NCBI RefSeq assembly: GCF_001513745.1
Contig: NZ_CP013380.1
Coordinates: forward strand, 3,410,001-3,474,000
Origin: Burkholderia humptydooensis
Lineage (GTDB): Bacteria; Pseudomonadota; Gammaproteobacteria; Burkholderiales; Burkholderiaceae
Direction of reading: 5' to 3'
Length of the DNA: 64,000 nucleotides
This document shows, one piece after another, positions 42,151-51,293 of the stretch. How positions within the stretch are numbered: position 1 is the stretch's first letter; each line of letters begins with the position of its first letter. Both the position numbers and the translations under genes were made by a program. A model generated the notes under the pieces. It did not search any database and was not told the origin of the DNA. It saw only the letters and a program-made list of their open reading frames with translations.

Positions 42151-43512
42151 CTACGCGAGCGACGCGTCGCTCGCCGCCTGTGCGTCGAGCCGTTGCGCGA
42201 GCGCCGACAACGCGTCGGTCACGGCGACCGGATACTCGGCCGCGCGCGTGAGATCGCGCAGCGCCGCGGGCAGCGCGTCGAGCTGCGCGCTCGCATGCGC
42301 GCGAACGTCGGCGAGGCTCGGCGGCGGCGCGACGCGCTCGCCGTCGATCATCACCGGCTCCAGCAGCGCGACGCCCGCATGCGCCTCGTCGTGCAGCGCG
42401 AGGCAATCGCCGTCGAGCACGCCGTCGTCGCGATAGCGGCGGAACACCTGCTTGCGTCCGGGCCACGTCGCCTTGCCCTCCGAGCGCTTGCGGCGCGGCA
42501 CACCCGCGTATTCGGTCAGCTTGTACGCGCAATCCGCATACGGCGCGTCCGCCGACGTGTTCATCCGCGTGCCCACGCCGAAGCCGTCGATCGGCGCGCC
42601 CTTCCCGATCAGCTCGGCGAGCCGGTACTCGTCGAGATTGCCGCTCGCGAAGATCGTCACCCGGACGAGCCCCGCGCGATCGAGCAGCGCGCGCACGCGC
42701 ATCGCGTGCTGCGCGAGATCGCCGCTGTCGAGCCGCACGCCCTTCACTTCGACGCCGTCGCGCGCGAGCTTCCCCGCGACGGCGATCACCTTGCGCACGG
42801 CCGCTTCGGTGTCGTACGTGTCGACGAGCAGCATCGCGTTGCGCGGAAACGAACGCGCGAAATGCTCGAACGCGAGCGATTCGTCGTCGTGCGCCTGCAC
42901 ATACGAATGCGCCATCGTGCCGTACGTCGGAATCCCGTAGCGCAAGCCGGCGAGCAGCGTCGCCGTGCCCGCGAAGCCGGCGACGTAGCTCGCGCGCGCC
43001 GACAGCAGCGCGGCCTCCGCGCCGTGCGCGCGGCGCAGCCCGAAATCGACGAGCGTCTTGCCCGGCGCCGCGAGCACCGCGCGCGCGGCCTTGCTCGCGA
43101 CGATCGACTCGTAATGCAGCAGGTTCATCACGCGACTCTCGATCAGTTGCGCCTCGCGCATCGGCGCGGTGATCTGCAGGATCGGCTCGTCGGCGAAGAA
43201 CACCGTACCCTCGCTCATCGCGCGCACCGAGCCCGTGAAGCGCAGCGATTCGAGCGACGCGAGAAAGCCGCCGCTGAAGAGCCCCGTGCTCGCGAGCGCT
43301 TCGATCTCGTGCGCATCGAGCGTGAGGTCCGCCAGATAATCGAGCGCCTGCTCGAGCCCCGCCGCCATCAGGAAATTTCGATGCGCGGGCAGCTTGCGCA
43401 CGAAGAGCTCGAACGTCGCCGTGTCGTTCATCCCGCAGTCGAAGTACGACTGCAGCATCGTGAATTCGTACAGGTCGGTCAGCAGCGCGCTGTCGCGCGC
43501 GGGCTTCGTCAT
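42151..43512 (-). CDS. pncB: Nicotinate phosphoribosyltransferase
   Basis: A 453-residue enzyme of NAD salvage that joins nicotinate and PRPP. Family marks: LLTDLYEFTMLQSYF at the N-terminus, FELFVRKLPAHRNFLMAAGLEQAL, VDFGLRRAHGAEAALLSARASYVAGF, GTMAHSYVQAH, LLVDTYDTEAAV, GVRLDSGDL and FASGNLDEYRL. The catalytic His region AHSYVQAHDDE is intact. Its start overlaps the stop of the hydrolase gene by four bases, so the two are co-translated. The gene symbol reflects the family; whether it is the only pncB of the genome is unknown. Confidence 0.92.
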   Translation of the reverse strand: MTKPARDSALLTDLYEFTMLQSYFDCGMNDTATFELFVRKLPAHRNFLMAAGLEQALDYLADLTLDAHEIEALASTGLFSGGFLASLESLRFTGSVRAMSEGTVFFADEPILQITAPMREAQLIESRVMNLLHYESIVASKAARAVLAAPGKTLVDFGLRRAHGAEAALLSARASYVAGFAGTATLLAGLRYGIPTYGTMAHSYVQAHDDESLAFEHFARSFPRNAMLLVDTYDTEAAVRKVIAVAGKLARDGVEVKGVRLDSGDLAQHAMRVRALLDRAGLVRVTIFASGNLDEYRLAELIGKGAPIDGFGVGTRMNTSADAPYADCAYKLTEYAGVPRRKRSEGKATWPGRKQVFRRYRDDGVLDGDCLALHDEAHAGVALLEPVMIDGERVAPPPSLADVRAHASAQLDALPAALRDLTRAAEYPVAVTDALSALAQRLDAQAASDASLA

Positions 43513-44186
43513 CTTCGGGCCCCTGCGGCCGGCCGCCGGCCGTCGCCGAGATGCACGACGAACCACTCGGCCGCGACGCGCGCGACTTCGTCGAGCGTGC
43601 CCGGCTCCTCGAACAGATGCGTCGCGCCCGGCACGACGACGAGCTTCGATTCGCCGATCAGCCAGCCGGCCGCAACGCGGTTCAGCCGGAGCACTTCGTC
43701 GTCGCGCTCGCCGACGATGAGAAGCGTCGGCACGCGCACGCGCGGCAGCGCGTCGCCCGCGAGATCGGGGCGGCCGCCGCGCGAGACGACCGCGCGCACG
43801 ACGCGACCGCGCGCGTTCGCCGCGATCAGCGCGGCCGCCGCGCCCGTGCTCGCGCCGAACAGGCCGACGGGCAGCTTGCCGACGTCCGGCCGCTCGCGCA
43901 GCCAGTCGAGCGCGCTCACGAGCCGGCGCGCGAGAAACGCGATCGCGAACCGGTACTCGGCCGTCACCGCGTCGCGCCGCTGCTCCTCGATCGTCAGCAG
44001 ATCGAACAGGAGCGTCGCGAGCCCCGCGCGCTGCAACACCGCCGCGACTTCCTGGTTGCGCGGGCTGAGCCGGCTGCTGCCGCTGCCGTGCGCGAACACG
44101 ACGATGCCCGACGCATGCTCGGGCATCGCGAGCATGCCGTTCAGCTCGACTTTTCCGATGGGTATCCGTACTTCCTGAATCTGCAT
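43509..44186 (-). CDS. Alpha/beta hydrolase (dienelactone hydrolase-like)
   Basis: A 225-residue cytoplasmic alpha/beta hydrolase. VVFAHGSGSSRLSPRNQEVA supplies the oxyanion region, VGLFGASTGAAAAL the nucleophile elbow (G-A-S-T-G, Ser), ERDDEVLRLN the likely acid and GATHLFEEPG the catalytic His. The ATG at 44186 has GGAG upstream; an in-frame GTG at 44198 is less likely. It sits between the erythromycin-esterase-like gene and pncB, in a block widely conserved among soil bacteria but of unclear purpose. Confidence 0.87.
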   Translation of the reverse strand: MQIQEVRIPIGKVELNGMLAMPEHASGIVVFAHGSGSSRLSPRNQEVAAVLQRAGLATLLFDLLTIEEQRRDAVTAEYRFAIAFLARRLVSALDWLRERPDVGKLPVGLFGASTGAAAALIAANARGRVVRAVVSRGGRPDLAGDALPRVRVPTLLIVGERDDEVLRLNRVAAGWLIGESKLVVVPGATHLFEEPGTLDEVARVAAEWFVVHLGDGRRPAAGARR

Positions 44187-44211
44187 TGCATTCTCCACGT
44201 CCGCCTCGCCG

Positions 44212-45531
44212 TCACGGCGCGGACACCGGCGCCTCGCGCGGATGCCACGCGCCGGGCGGCGCGAGCGGTTCGAGCGGGTTCGTTTCGTCGAGATGGAACA
44301 GCGCGTCGAACTGTCCCGTGATCGACGACATGAAATAGTGACTGTCGCGCTCCGTCTCCGGCAGATAGATCACGCCGATCGCGCGCTCAAGCAGCGCTTC
44401 GCGAAGCGGCTGCGCGACGATCTCGCGCAGCGGCAGGAAAAAGCGGTCGAGCCGCGTCGCATGAAACAGATGTTCGTAGCTGTCGGGCAGCGCCGAGCGC
44501 ATCCATTTCCGCTCGACGTCGCCGTCCCAGCGCGATGCGGCCGATACGTGCCCCGTGTACGCGGTGAAGCCGATCGACAGCGCGCGTTCGCCGAGCGCTT
44601 CGCGCACGAGCTGGCCGAGCGTCCATTCGCCGCGCAGATGCATCTCGGTCGCGCGCGCGTCGCCGACGTGCGAGTTGTGCGCCCAGACGACCGCGCGCCC
44701 GGCGCAGCCGCAACGCGCGCGATGGCGGCGTAGCGCGAACAGCGTGTCGCGCATGTGCGCATCGCGCAGATTCCACGTGTTCGCGCACGATCCGAACATC
44801 GCGCGGTAATAGTTCTCCGCGTTGACCACGACTTGCGCGTTGTGCTCCGCGAAGAACTGCGCGTCGAGCGCGTCGATGCCGTCCTGCGCGAGATACGCCG
44901 CTTCGCGCTCGCGCAATTGCCGCAGTTGCGCGAGCACGTCGGCCGTCGCGGCAGGCCGCGCGCCGCAGGCGACCGCGTGGCCGTATGCGCCCGGCTCGCG
45001 CACGTGGTCGAGCGCCGCGTAGCGCTGCCGCGCGAGCTCGGCCTGACCGGGATCGACATCGTCGAGATAGCGGATCACCGCGTCGGCGCAGCGGTACAGG
45101 CTATACAGATCGAGCCCGTAGACGCCCGCGCGCGATTGCCGCGGCAGCGTCGCGTTGCGATCGCGCAGCCAGCCGACGAATTCGCGCATCGGGCGATTGC
45201 GCCACATCCATGCGGGAAAACGCGTAAAGTCCGCGAGCGCCGCGTCGGCATCGGCCATCGCGGCGTCGCCCTGCACATAGCGATTCACGCGCCACGCGTC
45301 GGGCCAGTCGCCCTCGATCGCAATGGTGTCGAAACCGCATTCGTCGACGAGGCGCGCGGTGATCCGCGCGCGCATACGGTAGAACTCGTCAGTGCCGTGC
45401 GTCGATTCGCCGAGCAGCACCACGTCGGCATCGTCCGCCATGTCGATCAACGCATCGAAATCGGCCGCGTCGCCGCGCAACGGGCGCGCGAGATCCCGCA
45501 CAGCGAGAAAGGGCGTTTTCGCAGGATGCAT
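44212..45531 (-). CDS. Erythromycin esterase-like protein
   Basis: A 439-residue member of the EreA/EreB-like family. Visible motifs are DVVLLGESTHGTDEFYRMRARI (catalytic Glu and His), FDTIAIEGDWPDAWRVNRYV, FPAWMWRN, VYGLDLYSLYRC, AVVWAHNSHVGDARATEM and SHYFMSSITGQFDALFH. It retains the E-S-T-H-G and H-N-S-H elements, so it may be an active esterase, but most such proteins in environmental bacteria do not confer macrolide resistance. The ATG at 45531 follows GGAGA. It leads the minus-strand block. The frame is open far upstream on this strand, which is a GC-bias artefact. Confidence 0.88.
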   Translation of the reverse strand: MHPAKTPFLAVRDLARPLRGDAADFDALIDMADDADVVLLGESTHGTDEFYRMRARITARLVDECGFDTIAIEGDWPDAWRVNRYVQGDAAMADADAALADFTRFPAWMWRNRPMREFVGWLRDRNATLPRQSRAGVYGLDLYSLYRCADAVIRYLDDVDPGQAELARQRYAALDHVREPGAYGHAVACGARPAATADVLAQLRQLREREAAYLAQDGIDALDAQFFAEHNAQVVVNAENYYRAMFGSCANTWNLRDAHMRDTLFALRRHRARCGCAGRAVVWAHNSHVGDARATEMHLRGEWTLGQLVREALGERALSIGFTAYTGHVSAASRWDGDVERKWMRSALPDSYEHLFHATRLDRFFLPLREIVAQPLREALLERAIGVIYLPETERDSHYFMSSITGQFDALFHLDETNPLEPLAPPGAWHPREAPVSAP

Positions 45532-45876
45532 GAATCGTCTCCGGACGACCGCCGCCCCGTCGCGCGCGTTCGCGGCGGGCCGTCGCGCGACGCCGCGCAG
45601 GGCGCGCTGATCGATCATTGTCGACCGCGGTTTCGCCGAAACCTTGCGTTGAGTCAACGATTGCGGCCGCGATCGCGCCGCCGCTCCTGGACGACGCGTC
45701 TCTTTCAATTTACGCGCTCCGCGCAGAAGTTGCAGTGCGAATAACCCGATCCGCACACATGCGCCCGCGTCATTTCCGAAGCGCGGCGCGGCGGCCCCGA
45801 TACGTTTGACGCACATCAAGCCCGCGCGCCGGGCTTTCGCCGACGATGGAGCGCGGCCATTCGAACCGAGGTGGAC
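45532..45876. other. Divergent promoter region
   Basis: About 345 bases between the divergent esterase-like and ABC permease genes. It includes a less GC-rich stretch near 45640-45740 and presumably promoters for both. No gene or RNA is recognised. Confidence 0.5.
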
Positions 45877-47613
45877 ATGGCGCATCATGCCGACCTGCTC
45901 GCCGGCGGACGCCGGCATCTGCGCACGCTCGGGTGGCGCGACGCGGTCGCGCTGCTGCTCGTGCTCGCGCTCATCGTGCTGCTCGGCTCCGGCGTGCGCC
46001 AGATGTCGCTGCCGCTCGACATCGCGCGCCCCGAGGCGATTTCGCTGTCGCCGCTCGCGTTGCCGGGTTACGTGCTGCGCACCGTGCTGCGGATGCTCGC
46101 CGCGCTCGGCGCGTCGATCGCGTTCACGTTCGCGTATGCGCCCCTTGCCGCGAAGAGCCGCACGGCGGAGACCGTGCTGATCCCGCTCCTCGACGTGCTG
46201 CAGTCGGTGCCGATTCTCGGCTACCTGTCGTTTACCGTCGTGTTCTTTCTGTCGATCGCGCCCGGCACCACACTCGGCGCGGAACTCGCTGCGATCTTCG
46301 CGATCTTCACGAGCCAGGCGTGGAACATGGCGTTCAGCTTCTACCAGTCGCTGCGCACGGTGCCGCACGATCTCGACGAGGCGAGCCGCAGCTTGCGGCA
46401 CACCGGCTGGCAGCGCTTCTGGCGGCTCGAGGTGCCGTTCGCGATGCCGGGCCTCGTCTGGAACGCGATGATGTCGATGTCGGGCGGCTGGTTCTTCGTC
46501 GTCGCGTCGGAAGCGATCTCGGTGGGCGGTCTGCACATCGCGCTGCCGGGCGTCGGCGCCTATGTCGCGCGCGCGATCGCGGAGCGCGACCTCGCCGCTG
46601 TCGGCTGGGCGATCGCGGCGATGACGATCGCGATCACGCTCTACGATCAATTGCTGTTCCGGCCGATGGTCGCGTGGGCGCACAAGTTCCGCTGCGATCA
46701 GACCGTAAGCGGCCCCGCGCCTCGCAGTTGGCTGCTCGATCTGCTCCATCGCGCAAGCCTGCCGCAGCGCGTCGGCGCACCGCTCGGCGCGACGCTGCAT
46801 CGCGCGGCGCGCGCCCGTCTGTCGCTCGGCGCGCTGCGGCTGTCGACGCGCGAACGCGCGCTGTCGCGGCGCATCGCGCGCATCGTGTGGTTGTCGCTCT
46901 GCGCGGCGCTCGCCGTCTATGCCGGCGTCGCGCTCCTGCGGATCGCGGCGCCCGCGCTGTCGTGGTTCGACGTCGTCGACGTCGCGCGCAACGGCGCGCT
47001 GACGCTCGCGCGCGTGCTCGTGCTGATCGGCGTCGCGACCGTCGTGTGGGTGCCGGTCGGCGTGCTGATAGGACTGCGGCCGCGCGCGACCGCGCTCGTG
47101 CAGCCCGTCGCGCAGTTCCTCGCGGCATTTCCCGCGAATCTGCTGTTTCCGCTCGCGGTGTTCGCGATCGTGCGCTTCGGGCTCGCGCCCGCGATCTGGC
47201 TCAGTCCTCTGATGATTCTCGGCACGCAGTGGTACATCCTGTTCAACGTGATCGCCGGCGCGACCGCGTTCCCCGACGATCTGAAAGAAGCCGCGGCGAG
47301 CCTGCGCGTGCGCACGCCGACGTGGTGGCGCGAGGTGATGCTGCCCGGCATCCTGCCGTACTACGTGACGGGCGCGATCACCGCATCGGGCGGCGCATGG
47401 AACGCGAGCATCGTGTCTGAACTCGTCGTCTGGGGACACACGACGATCGACGCAGCCGGCCTCGGCGCGTACATCGCGCGAACGACCGCGGCGGGCGACT
47501 ATCCGCGGATCGCGCTCGGCGTCGCGGCGATGTCGCTGCTCGTGATCGCGATGAATCGTCTGATCTGGCGGCCGCTCTATGCGTTCGCGGAACGCCGCTC
47601 CCGCCTCGACTAG
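45877..47613 (+). CDS. ABC transporter permease, fused double-permease type
   Basis: A 578-residue inner-membrane protein made of two binding-protein-dependent permease domains in tandem. Each has the ATPase-coupling EAA loop: DLDEASRSLRHTGWQRFWRLEVPFAMPG in the first half and DLKEAAASLRVRTPTWWREVMLPGILPY in the second. Helical segments occur throughout, with a basic linker in the middle (about 270-320). The family is the nitrate/sulfonate/taurine-type uptake or related exporters. The ATG at 45877 follows GAGG; an in-frame GTG at 45871 is possible. The ATPase follows after 8 bases. No substrate-binding protein gene is adjacent. Confidence 0.9.
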   Translation: MAHHADLLAGGRRHLRTLGWRDAVALLLVLALIVLLGSGVRQMSLPLDIARPEAISLSPLALPGYVLRTVLRMLAALGASIAFTFAYAPLAAKSRTAETVLIPLLDVLQSVPILGYLSFTVVFFLSIAPGTTLGAELAAIFAIFTSQAWNMAFSFYQSLRTVPHDLDEASRSLRHTGWQRFWRLEVPFAMPGLVWNAMMSMSGGWFFVVASEAISVGGLHIALPGVGAYVARAIAERDLAAVGWAIAAMTIAITLYDQLLFRPMVAWAHKFRCDQTVSGPAPRSWLLDLLHRASLPQRVGAPLGATLHRAARARLSLGALRLSTRERALSRRIARIVWLSLCAALAVYAGVALLRIAAPALSWFDVVDVARNGALTLARVLVLIGVATVVWVPVGVLIGLRPRATALVQPVAQFLAAFPANLLFPLAVFAIVRFGLAPAIWLSPLMILGTQWYILFNVIAGATAFPDDLKEAAASLRVRTPTWWREVMLPGILPYYVTGAITASGGAWNASIVSELVVWGHTTIDAAGLGAYIARTTAAGDYPRIALGVAAMSLLVIAMNRLIWRPLYAFAERRSRLD

Positions 47614-47621
47614 GTGAGCCC

Positions 47622-48989
47622 ATGCCCGAGCCGACACTCCCCGCCTACGCCCCGCCGCCCGCTTCGGCGGACGATGCGCAGCACGACGCCCGTGCGCCCG
47701 TGATCGCGCTGCGCGGCGTCAGCATGTCGTTCGCGAAGCCGTCGGGCGAGCCGCTGCCCGTGCTCGCCGGCATCGATCTGACCGTCCGCGAAGGCGAGAT
47801 TCTCGGGCTGCTCGGCCGCTCCGGCTCCGGCAAGTCGACGCTGCTGCGCATCGCGGCCGGGCTCGTGAAGCCGACGAGCGGGCGCGTCGAATATCGCGGC
47901 GCGCCGCTCGACGGTCCCGCCGCCGGCATCGGGGTCGTGTTCCAGACCTTCGCGCTCTATCCGTGGCTCACCGTCGAGGAGAACGTCGAGCTCGGGCTCG
48001 ACGCCATCCGCGTGCCGCCGTCGGATGCACGCGCACGCGTGATGTCGGCAATCGAGCTGATCGGGCTCGACGGGTTCGAATCCGCGTATCCGCGCGAGCT
48101 GTCGGGCGGCATGCGCCAGCGTGTCGGCTTCGCGCGCGCGCTCGTCGGCGATCCGGCGCTGCTGTTGATGGACGAACCGTTCTCGGCGCTCGACGTGCTG
48201 ACGGCCGACACGCTGCGCACCGATTTCCTCGATCTCTGGCACGCGCGCCAGTTGCCGATCGACGCGGTGCTGATGGTCACGCACAACATCGAGGAAGCGG
48301 TGCTGATGTGCGACCGGATTCTCGTGCTCGGCGCGCATCCGGGCCGCATCCTCGCCGAGGTGCCGATTCCGCTCGGCTATCCGCGCAATCGGCTCGATCC
48401 GGAACTGCAGCACATCGTCGACGACATCTACGCGGCGCTCACGTCGCGCATCGCCGATGCGGTCGCCGCCCGAAACGGCAAGCCGGGCGTTCCCGCGCAG
48501 CGGTTGCCGAACGTGTCGAGCCATCGGCTCGACAGCTTCGTCGACGCATTCGTTGCGCATGCGCGCGACGGCTGCGCGGAATTGCCGCGGCTCGCATCCG
48601 CGCTCGCGATGCCGGTCGGCGATCTGCTGCCGCTCGCCATCGCGCTGCACGTGCTCGAGTTCGCGGAGCTGCGCGACGGCGCGCTGCGGCTCACGGCCGC
48701 CGGCCGCGTCTACGCGCAGGGCGACGCGAGCGAGCGCAAGCGGCTGTTTCGCGAGCATCTCGAGCACTTCGTTGCGCTCGCCGCGCACATTCGTCAGGTG
48801 CTCGACGAGCGCGCCGGCCATCAGGCGCCGCGCGAGCGCTTCGAGCTCGAACTGCTCGACCGGTTGAATCCGCTCGACGCGGCGAATACGCTGCGCGTCG
48901 CGATCGATTGGGGACGCTTCGCGGGCCTCTACGACTATGACGACGACGCGCGCGTGTTCCGACGCGACGGGGACGACGCGCGCGGCTAG
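47622..48989 (+). CDS. ABC transporter ATPase with AAA-associated C-terminal domain
   Basis: A 455-residue ATPase. Walker A is G65-RSGSGKST-73, the signature is LSGGMRQRVGFARAL, Walker B is LLLMDEPFSALD, and the switch His is in MVTHNIEEA. This part resembles SsuB/TauB. About 150 extra C-terminal residues (from LPNVSSHRLDSFVDAFVAHARDG to FAGLYDYDD) form the AAA-associated C-terminal domain seen in a subset of nitrate/sulfonate-like transporters. That domain probably regulates transport. It is co-transcribed with the fused permease. The substrate is unknown. Confidence 0.9.
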   Translation: MPEPTLPAYAPPPASADDAQHDARAPVIALRGVSMSFAKPSGEPLPVLAGIDLTVREGEILGLLGRSGSGKSTLLRIAAGLVKPTSGRVEYRGAPLDGPAAGIGVVFQTFALYPWLTVEENVELGLDAIRVPPSDARARVMSAIELIGLDGFESAYPRELSGGMRQRVGFARALVGDPALLLMDEPFSALDVLTADTLRTDFLDLWHARQLPIDAVLMVTHNIEEAVLMCDRILVLGAHPGRILAEVPIPLGYPRNRLDPELQHIVDDIYAALTSRIADAVAARNGKPGVPAQRLPNVSSHRLDSFVDAFVAHARDGCAELPRLASALAMPVGDLLPLAIALHVLEFAELRDGALRLTAAGRVYAQGDASERKRLFREHLEHFVALAAHIRQVLDERAGHQAPRERFELELLDRLNPLDAANTLRVAIDWGRFAGLYDYDDDARVFRRDGDDARG

Positions 48990-49229
48990 CGCCTGCTCAC
49001 GCTCATGACGCGCTTGCGCCGTCGCTTCGCAGTCCGAGCGTTTTTCGGCCCGATTGAGTTCGATCAAAAGGCGGCGCGGCGTTGCTCGTACAGTGGTCGC
49101 AGTGCCTCGTCGCGCGAGTTGCGCCGAGCGGGCCGACGTTCCCCATGCCGCCATGCGCGCGGCTCGCACGCATCCGAACGCGGCATCGATGCGCGCACCG
49201 GCGCCGCGCGATTCTTCTGGAGATCGATC

Positions 49230-49424
49230 ATGGTTGCAGGTGTCGTGCTGTGGGTCGCCCTCGCGGTGATCTTTCCGACCGTCGTCGTGCCCGCCGCGCA
49301 ACATGCGGTCGAACACACCATCAGGAAGCAGGACAGGAGCGCGTCAGCGCCGGGCGCATCCGCCGGCGGCGGTGCGCCGACACAGCCCGCTTCGCCCGAC
49401 GGCGGCGATTCGATCGGGCATTGA
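49230..49424 (+). CDS. Small membrane protein, unknown function
   Basis: A 64-residue frame: an N-terminal hydrophobic segment (MVAGVVLWVALAVIFPTVVV), a short amphipathic part (PAAQHAVEHTIRKQDRS), then a Gly/Ser/Pro-rich tail. A GGAG lies 7 bases before the ATG at 49230. It would be a one-span inner-membrane protein. I do not recognise a family, and it is small enough that coding status is only probable. Confidence 0.5.
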   Translation: MVAGVVLWVALAVIFPTVVVPAAQHAVEHTIRKQDRSASAPGASAGGGAPTQPASPDGGDSIGH

Positions 49425-49553
49425 CGAATATCGGCTGCGAACGGGTAGTGCCGCCGACGCGAACGCCGCGCGGTCGCACGCAATGCGCGGCAACGCAACG
49501 GCGGCCGGCTCGCCGGGCGCGCCGCCCGTCGCAGGCCGCGCGCGCCGCGCCGT

Positions 49554-50633
49554 TCAGGCCCGCTTGCTGCAAGCGCTCGCGCCCGCCGCATCGAGATGCG
49601 CGAGCAACGCCCGCGCCTGCTCGACGACGTCGCTCGCGGTCGGCCGGAACGGGAAGCGCTCGGCCTGCGGCAGGCGAACGAAGTGCGCGCCGCTGCTGCG
49701 CGCATAGGCGGGATCATAGTGAACGTCGACGAGCTCCTCGAACAGCTCGCTGCGCAGCCCTGCGTCGAGCATCTCGTGCCACTTGCGGATCCGCGCATGC
49801 CCGTGCAGCGGCACGAGCTTCTCGAGCTGGATCTTGAAGAACGCGGTCTGGTCGAACAGATGCCCGTAGTCCTGCAACAACAGCGCGACGCGCTCGTCGC
49901 GTTCGGTCTCGATGTTCACGCAATCCGCCGCGTGCATGCCGGTCAGCAGCGCGAGCGGCAGCATGATCGCGCCGATGCGCCGGCTCTCCGCTTCGATGAA
50001 CACGGGCCGCTCGCGGTCGAAGCCGCGCAGCGCGCCGACGAGCGCCGTGTCGAATGCCTTCTGCGACGGCTGCTCGCTGCTCGGCAGTGCGCCCAGCAGC
50101 GAGCCGCGATGCGCGGCGAGCGCCTCGAGATCGAGCGTCTGCGCGCCCGCCTGCGCGAGCGCGTGCAGCAGCCGGGTCTTGCCGCTTCCCGTGTGCCCCG
50201 TCAGGACGACGTAACGAAACCCGGCGGGCAATTGGCCGAGCGCGTCGACGACCGAGCGGCGGTACGACTTGTAGCCGCCGTCGAGCTGCCGCGCGCGCCA
50301 GCCGATCATGTTGAACCAGACCGTCATCGATCCGGAGCGCTTGCCGCCGCGCCAGCAATAGATGAGCGGCCGCCAGTTGCGCGGACGGTCGGCGAACGTC
50401 GTGTCGAGATGCGCGGCGATGTTGCGCGCGACCATCGCCGCGCCGACGCGCGTCGCCTCGAACGGCGACACCTGCTTGTACATCGTGCCGACGATCACGC
50501 GCTCTTCGTTGCTGAGAACCGGCGCGTTCAGCGCGCCCGGAATATGGTCCTCCGCGTATTCGAGCGGCGTGCGCACGTCGACGATCTCGTCGAAATCGTC
50601 GATCTGGTCGAGGGAAACGGGCTGGAGATTCAA
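49554..50633 (-). CDS. mnmH: tRNA 2-selenouridine synthase
   Basis: A 359-residue enzyme (also SelU/YbbB) that replaces sulfur by selenium in the wobble 2-thiouridine of certain tRNAs via a geranylated intermediate. An N-terminal rhodanese domain (DEIVDVRTPLEYAEDHIPGALN) carries catalytic C93 (IYCWRGGKRSGSM). A P-loop domain follows (GHTGSGKTR, about 146-154) with FIEAESRRIGAIMLP. The length is normal for the family. It is flanked by a convergent small gene and a long gap; selD is not in the window. Confidence 0.95.
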   Translation of the reverse strand: MNLQPVSLDQIDDFDEIVDVRTPLEYAEDHIPGALNAPVLSNEERVIVGTMYKQVSPFEATRVGAAMVARNIAAHLDTTFADRPRNWRPLIYCWRGGKRSGSMTVWFNMIGWRARQLDGGYKSYRRSVVDALGQLPAGFRYVVLTGHTGSGKTRLLHALAQAGAQTLDLEALAAHRGSLLGALPSSEQPSQKAFDTALVGALRGFDRERPVFIEAESRRIGAIMLPLALLTGMHAADCVNIETERDERVALLLQDYGHLFDQTAFFKIQLEKLVPLHGHARIRKWHEMLDAGLRSELFEELVDVHYDPAYARSSGAHFVRLPQAERFPFRPTASDVVEQARALLAHLDAAGASACSKRA

Positions 50634-51293
50634 CGTATCGGGGGCGGCGGGGCCGTATCATCGCTGACGGTGGAAGCGCGATTATCTCACGCGCGGCGTC
50701 CCGCGCGCCCGCCGGCTGACCGCCCGCCAGCGCCGGCGCGCCCAGGCGCGCGACGAGAAAATCGATCAGCGCGCGGGCGCGAGCCGACTCGCGGTCGCTC
50801 GCTGGGAGCGCGCACTCGACATCGAGCGCGCGCGGTGCTGGGCGGGCAAGACGCGGCGGACAGCGAGCCTGCGCCGCAAGCGCGCGACGCGGGCGCCGAG
50901 CAAGCGCCCGTCGCGCCATGCGCCGTTGCGGGCCTGCGCGCGCCGCGAACGCACATCGCGCATACAAACCGTGTCTTCCTGCCAGGAGCGCGCGCCGCGG
51001 CAGAACCGGCGGCGGCACGCGCTGGCCGATTCACCCCAATCCACGCCGAGTCGATGCGGTCGCCCCGCCGTTCCTCCACCCGCTTCTTTCCCCGCGCGAT
51101 CGATGCTTCGATTCGCTTGACGCATGCACGCGGCCACCTATCATCCAATGGCTTTCGGTCGGCCGGCCACGATCTTTTCAAAAACAATGACGCGCTTCGA
51201 ACAACATGCACGCAGTCAAAGAGGGAAACGTATTTCGATTCACGGAAAAGTTTCACTCCTTCATTGCGCAATCAACCAACTTTCGAGAAGCCC
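50634..51293. other. Gene-free stretch between mnmH and the cholesterol-oxidase-like gene
   Basis: About 660 bases between divergent genes. It is GC-rich up to about 51120, then AT-richer over the last 150 bases, where the promoter of the oxidase should lie. No recognisable gene or RNA. Confidence 0.5.

Noticed and set aside
44212..47637. A 1,141-codon open frame on the minus strand running through the ABC permease gene
   Set aside because: Only its last 440 codons match a family. The rest is antisense to the permease and arises from high GC content, which removes stop codons.
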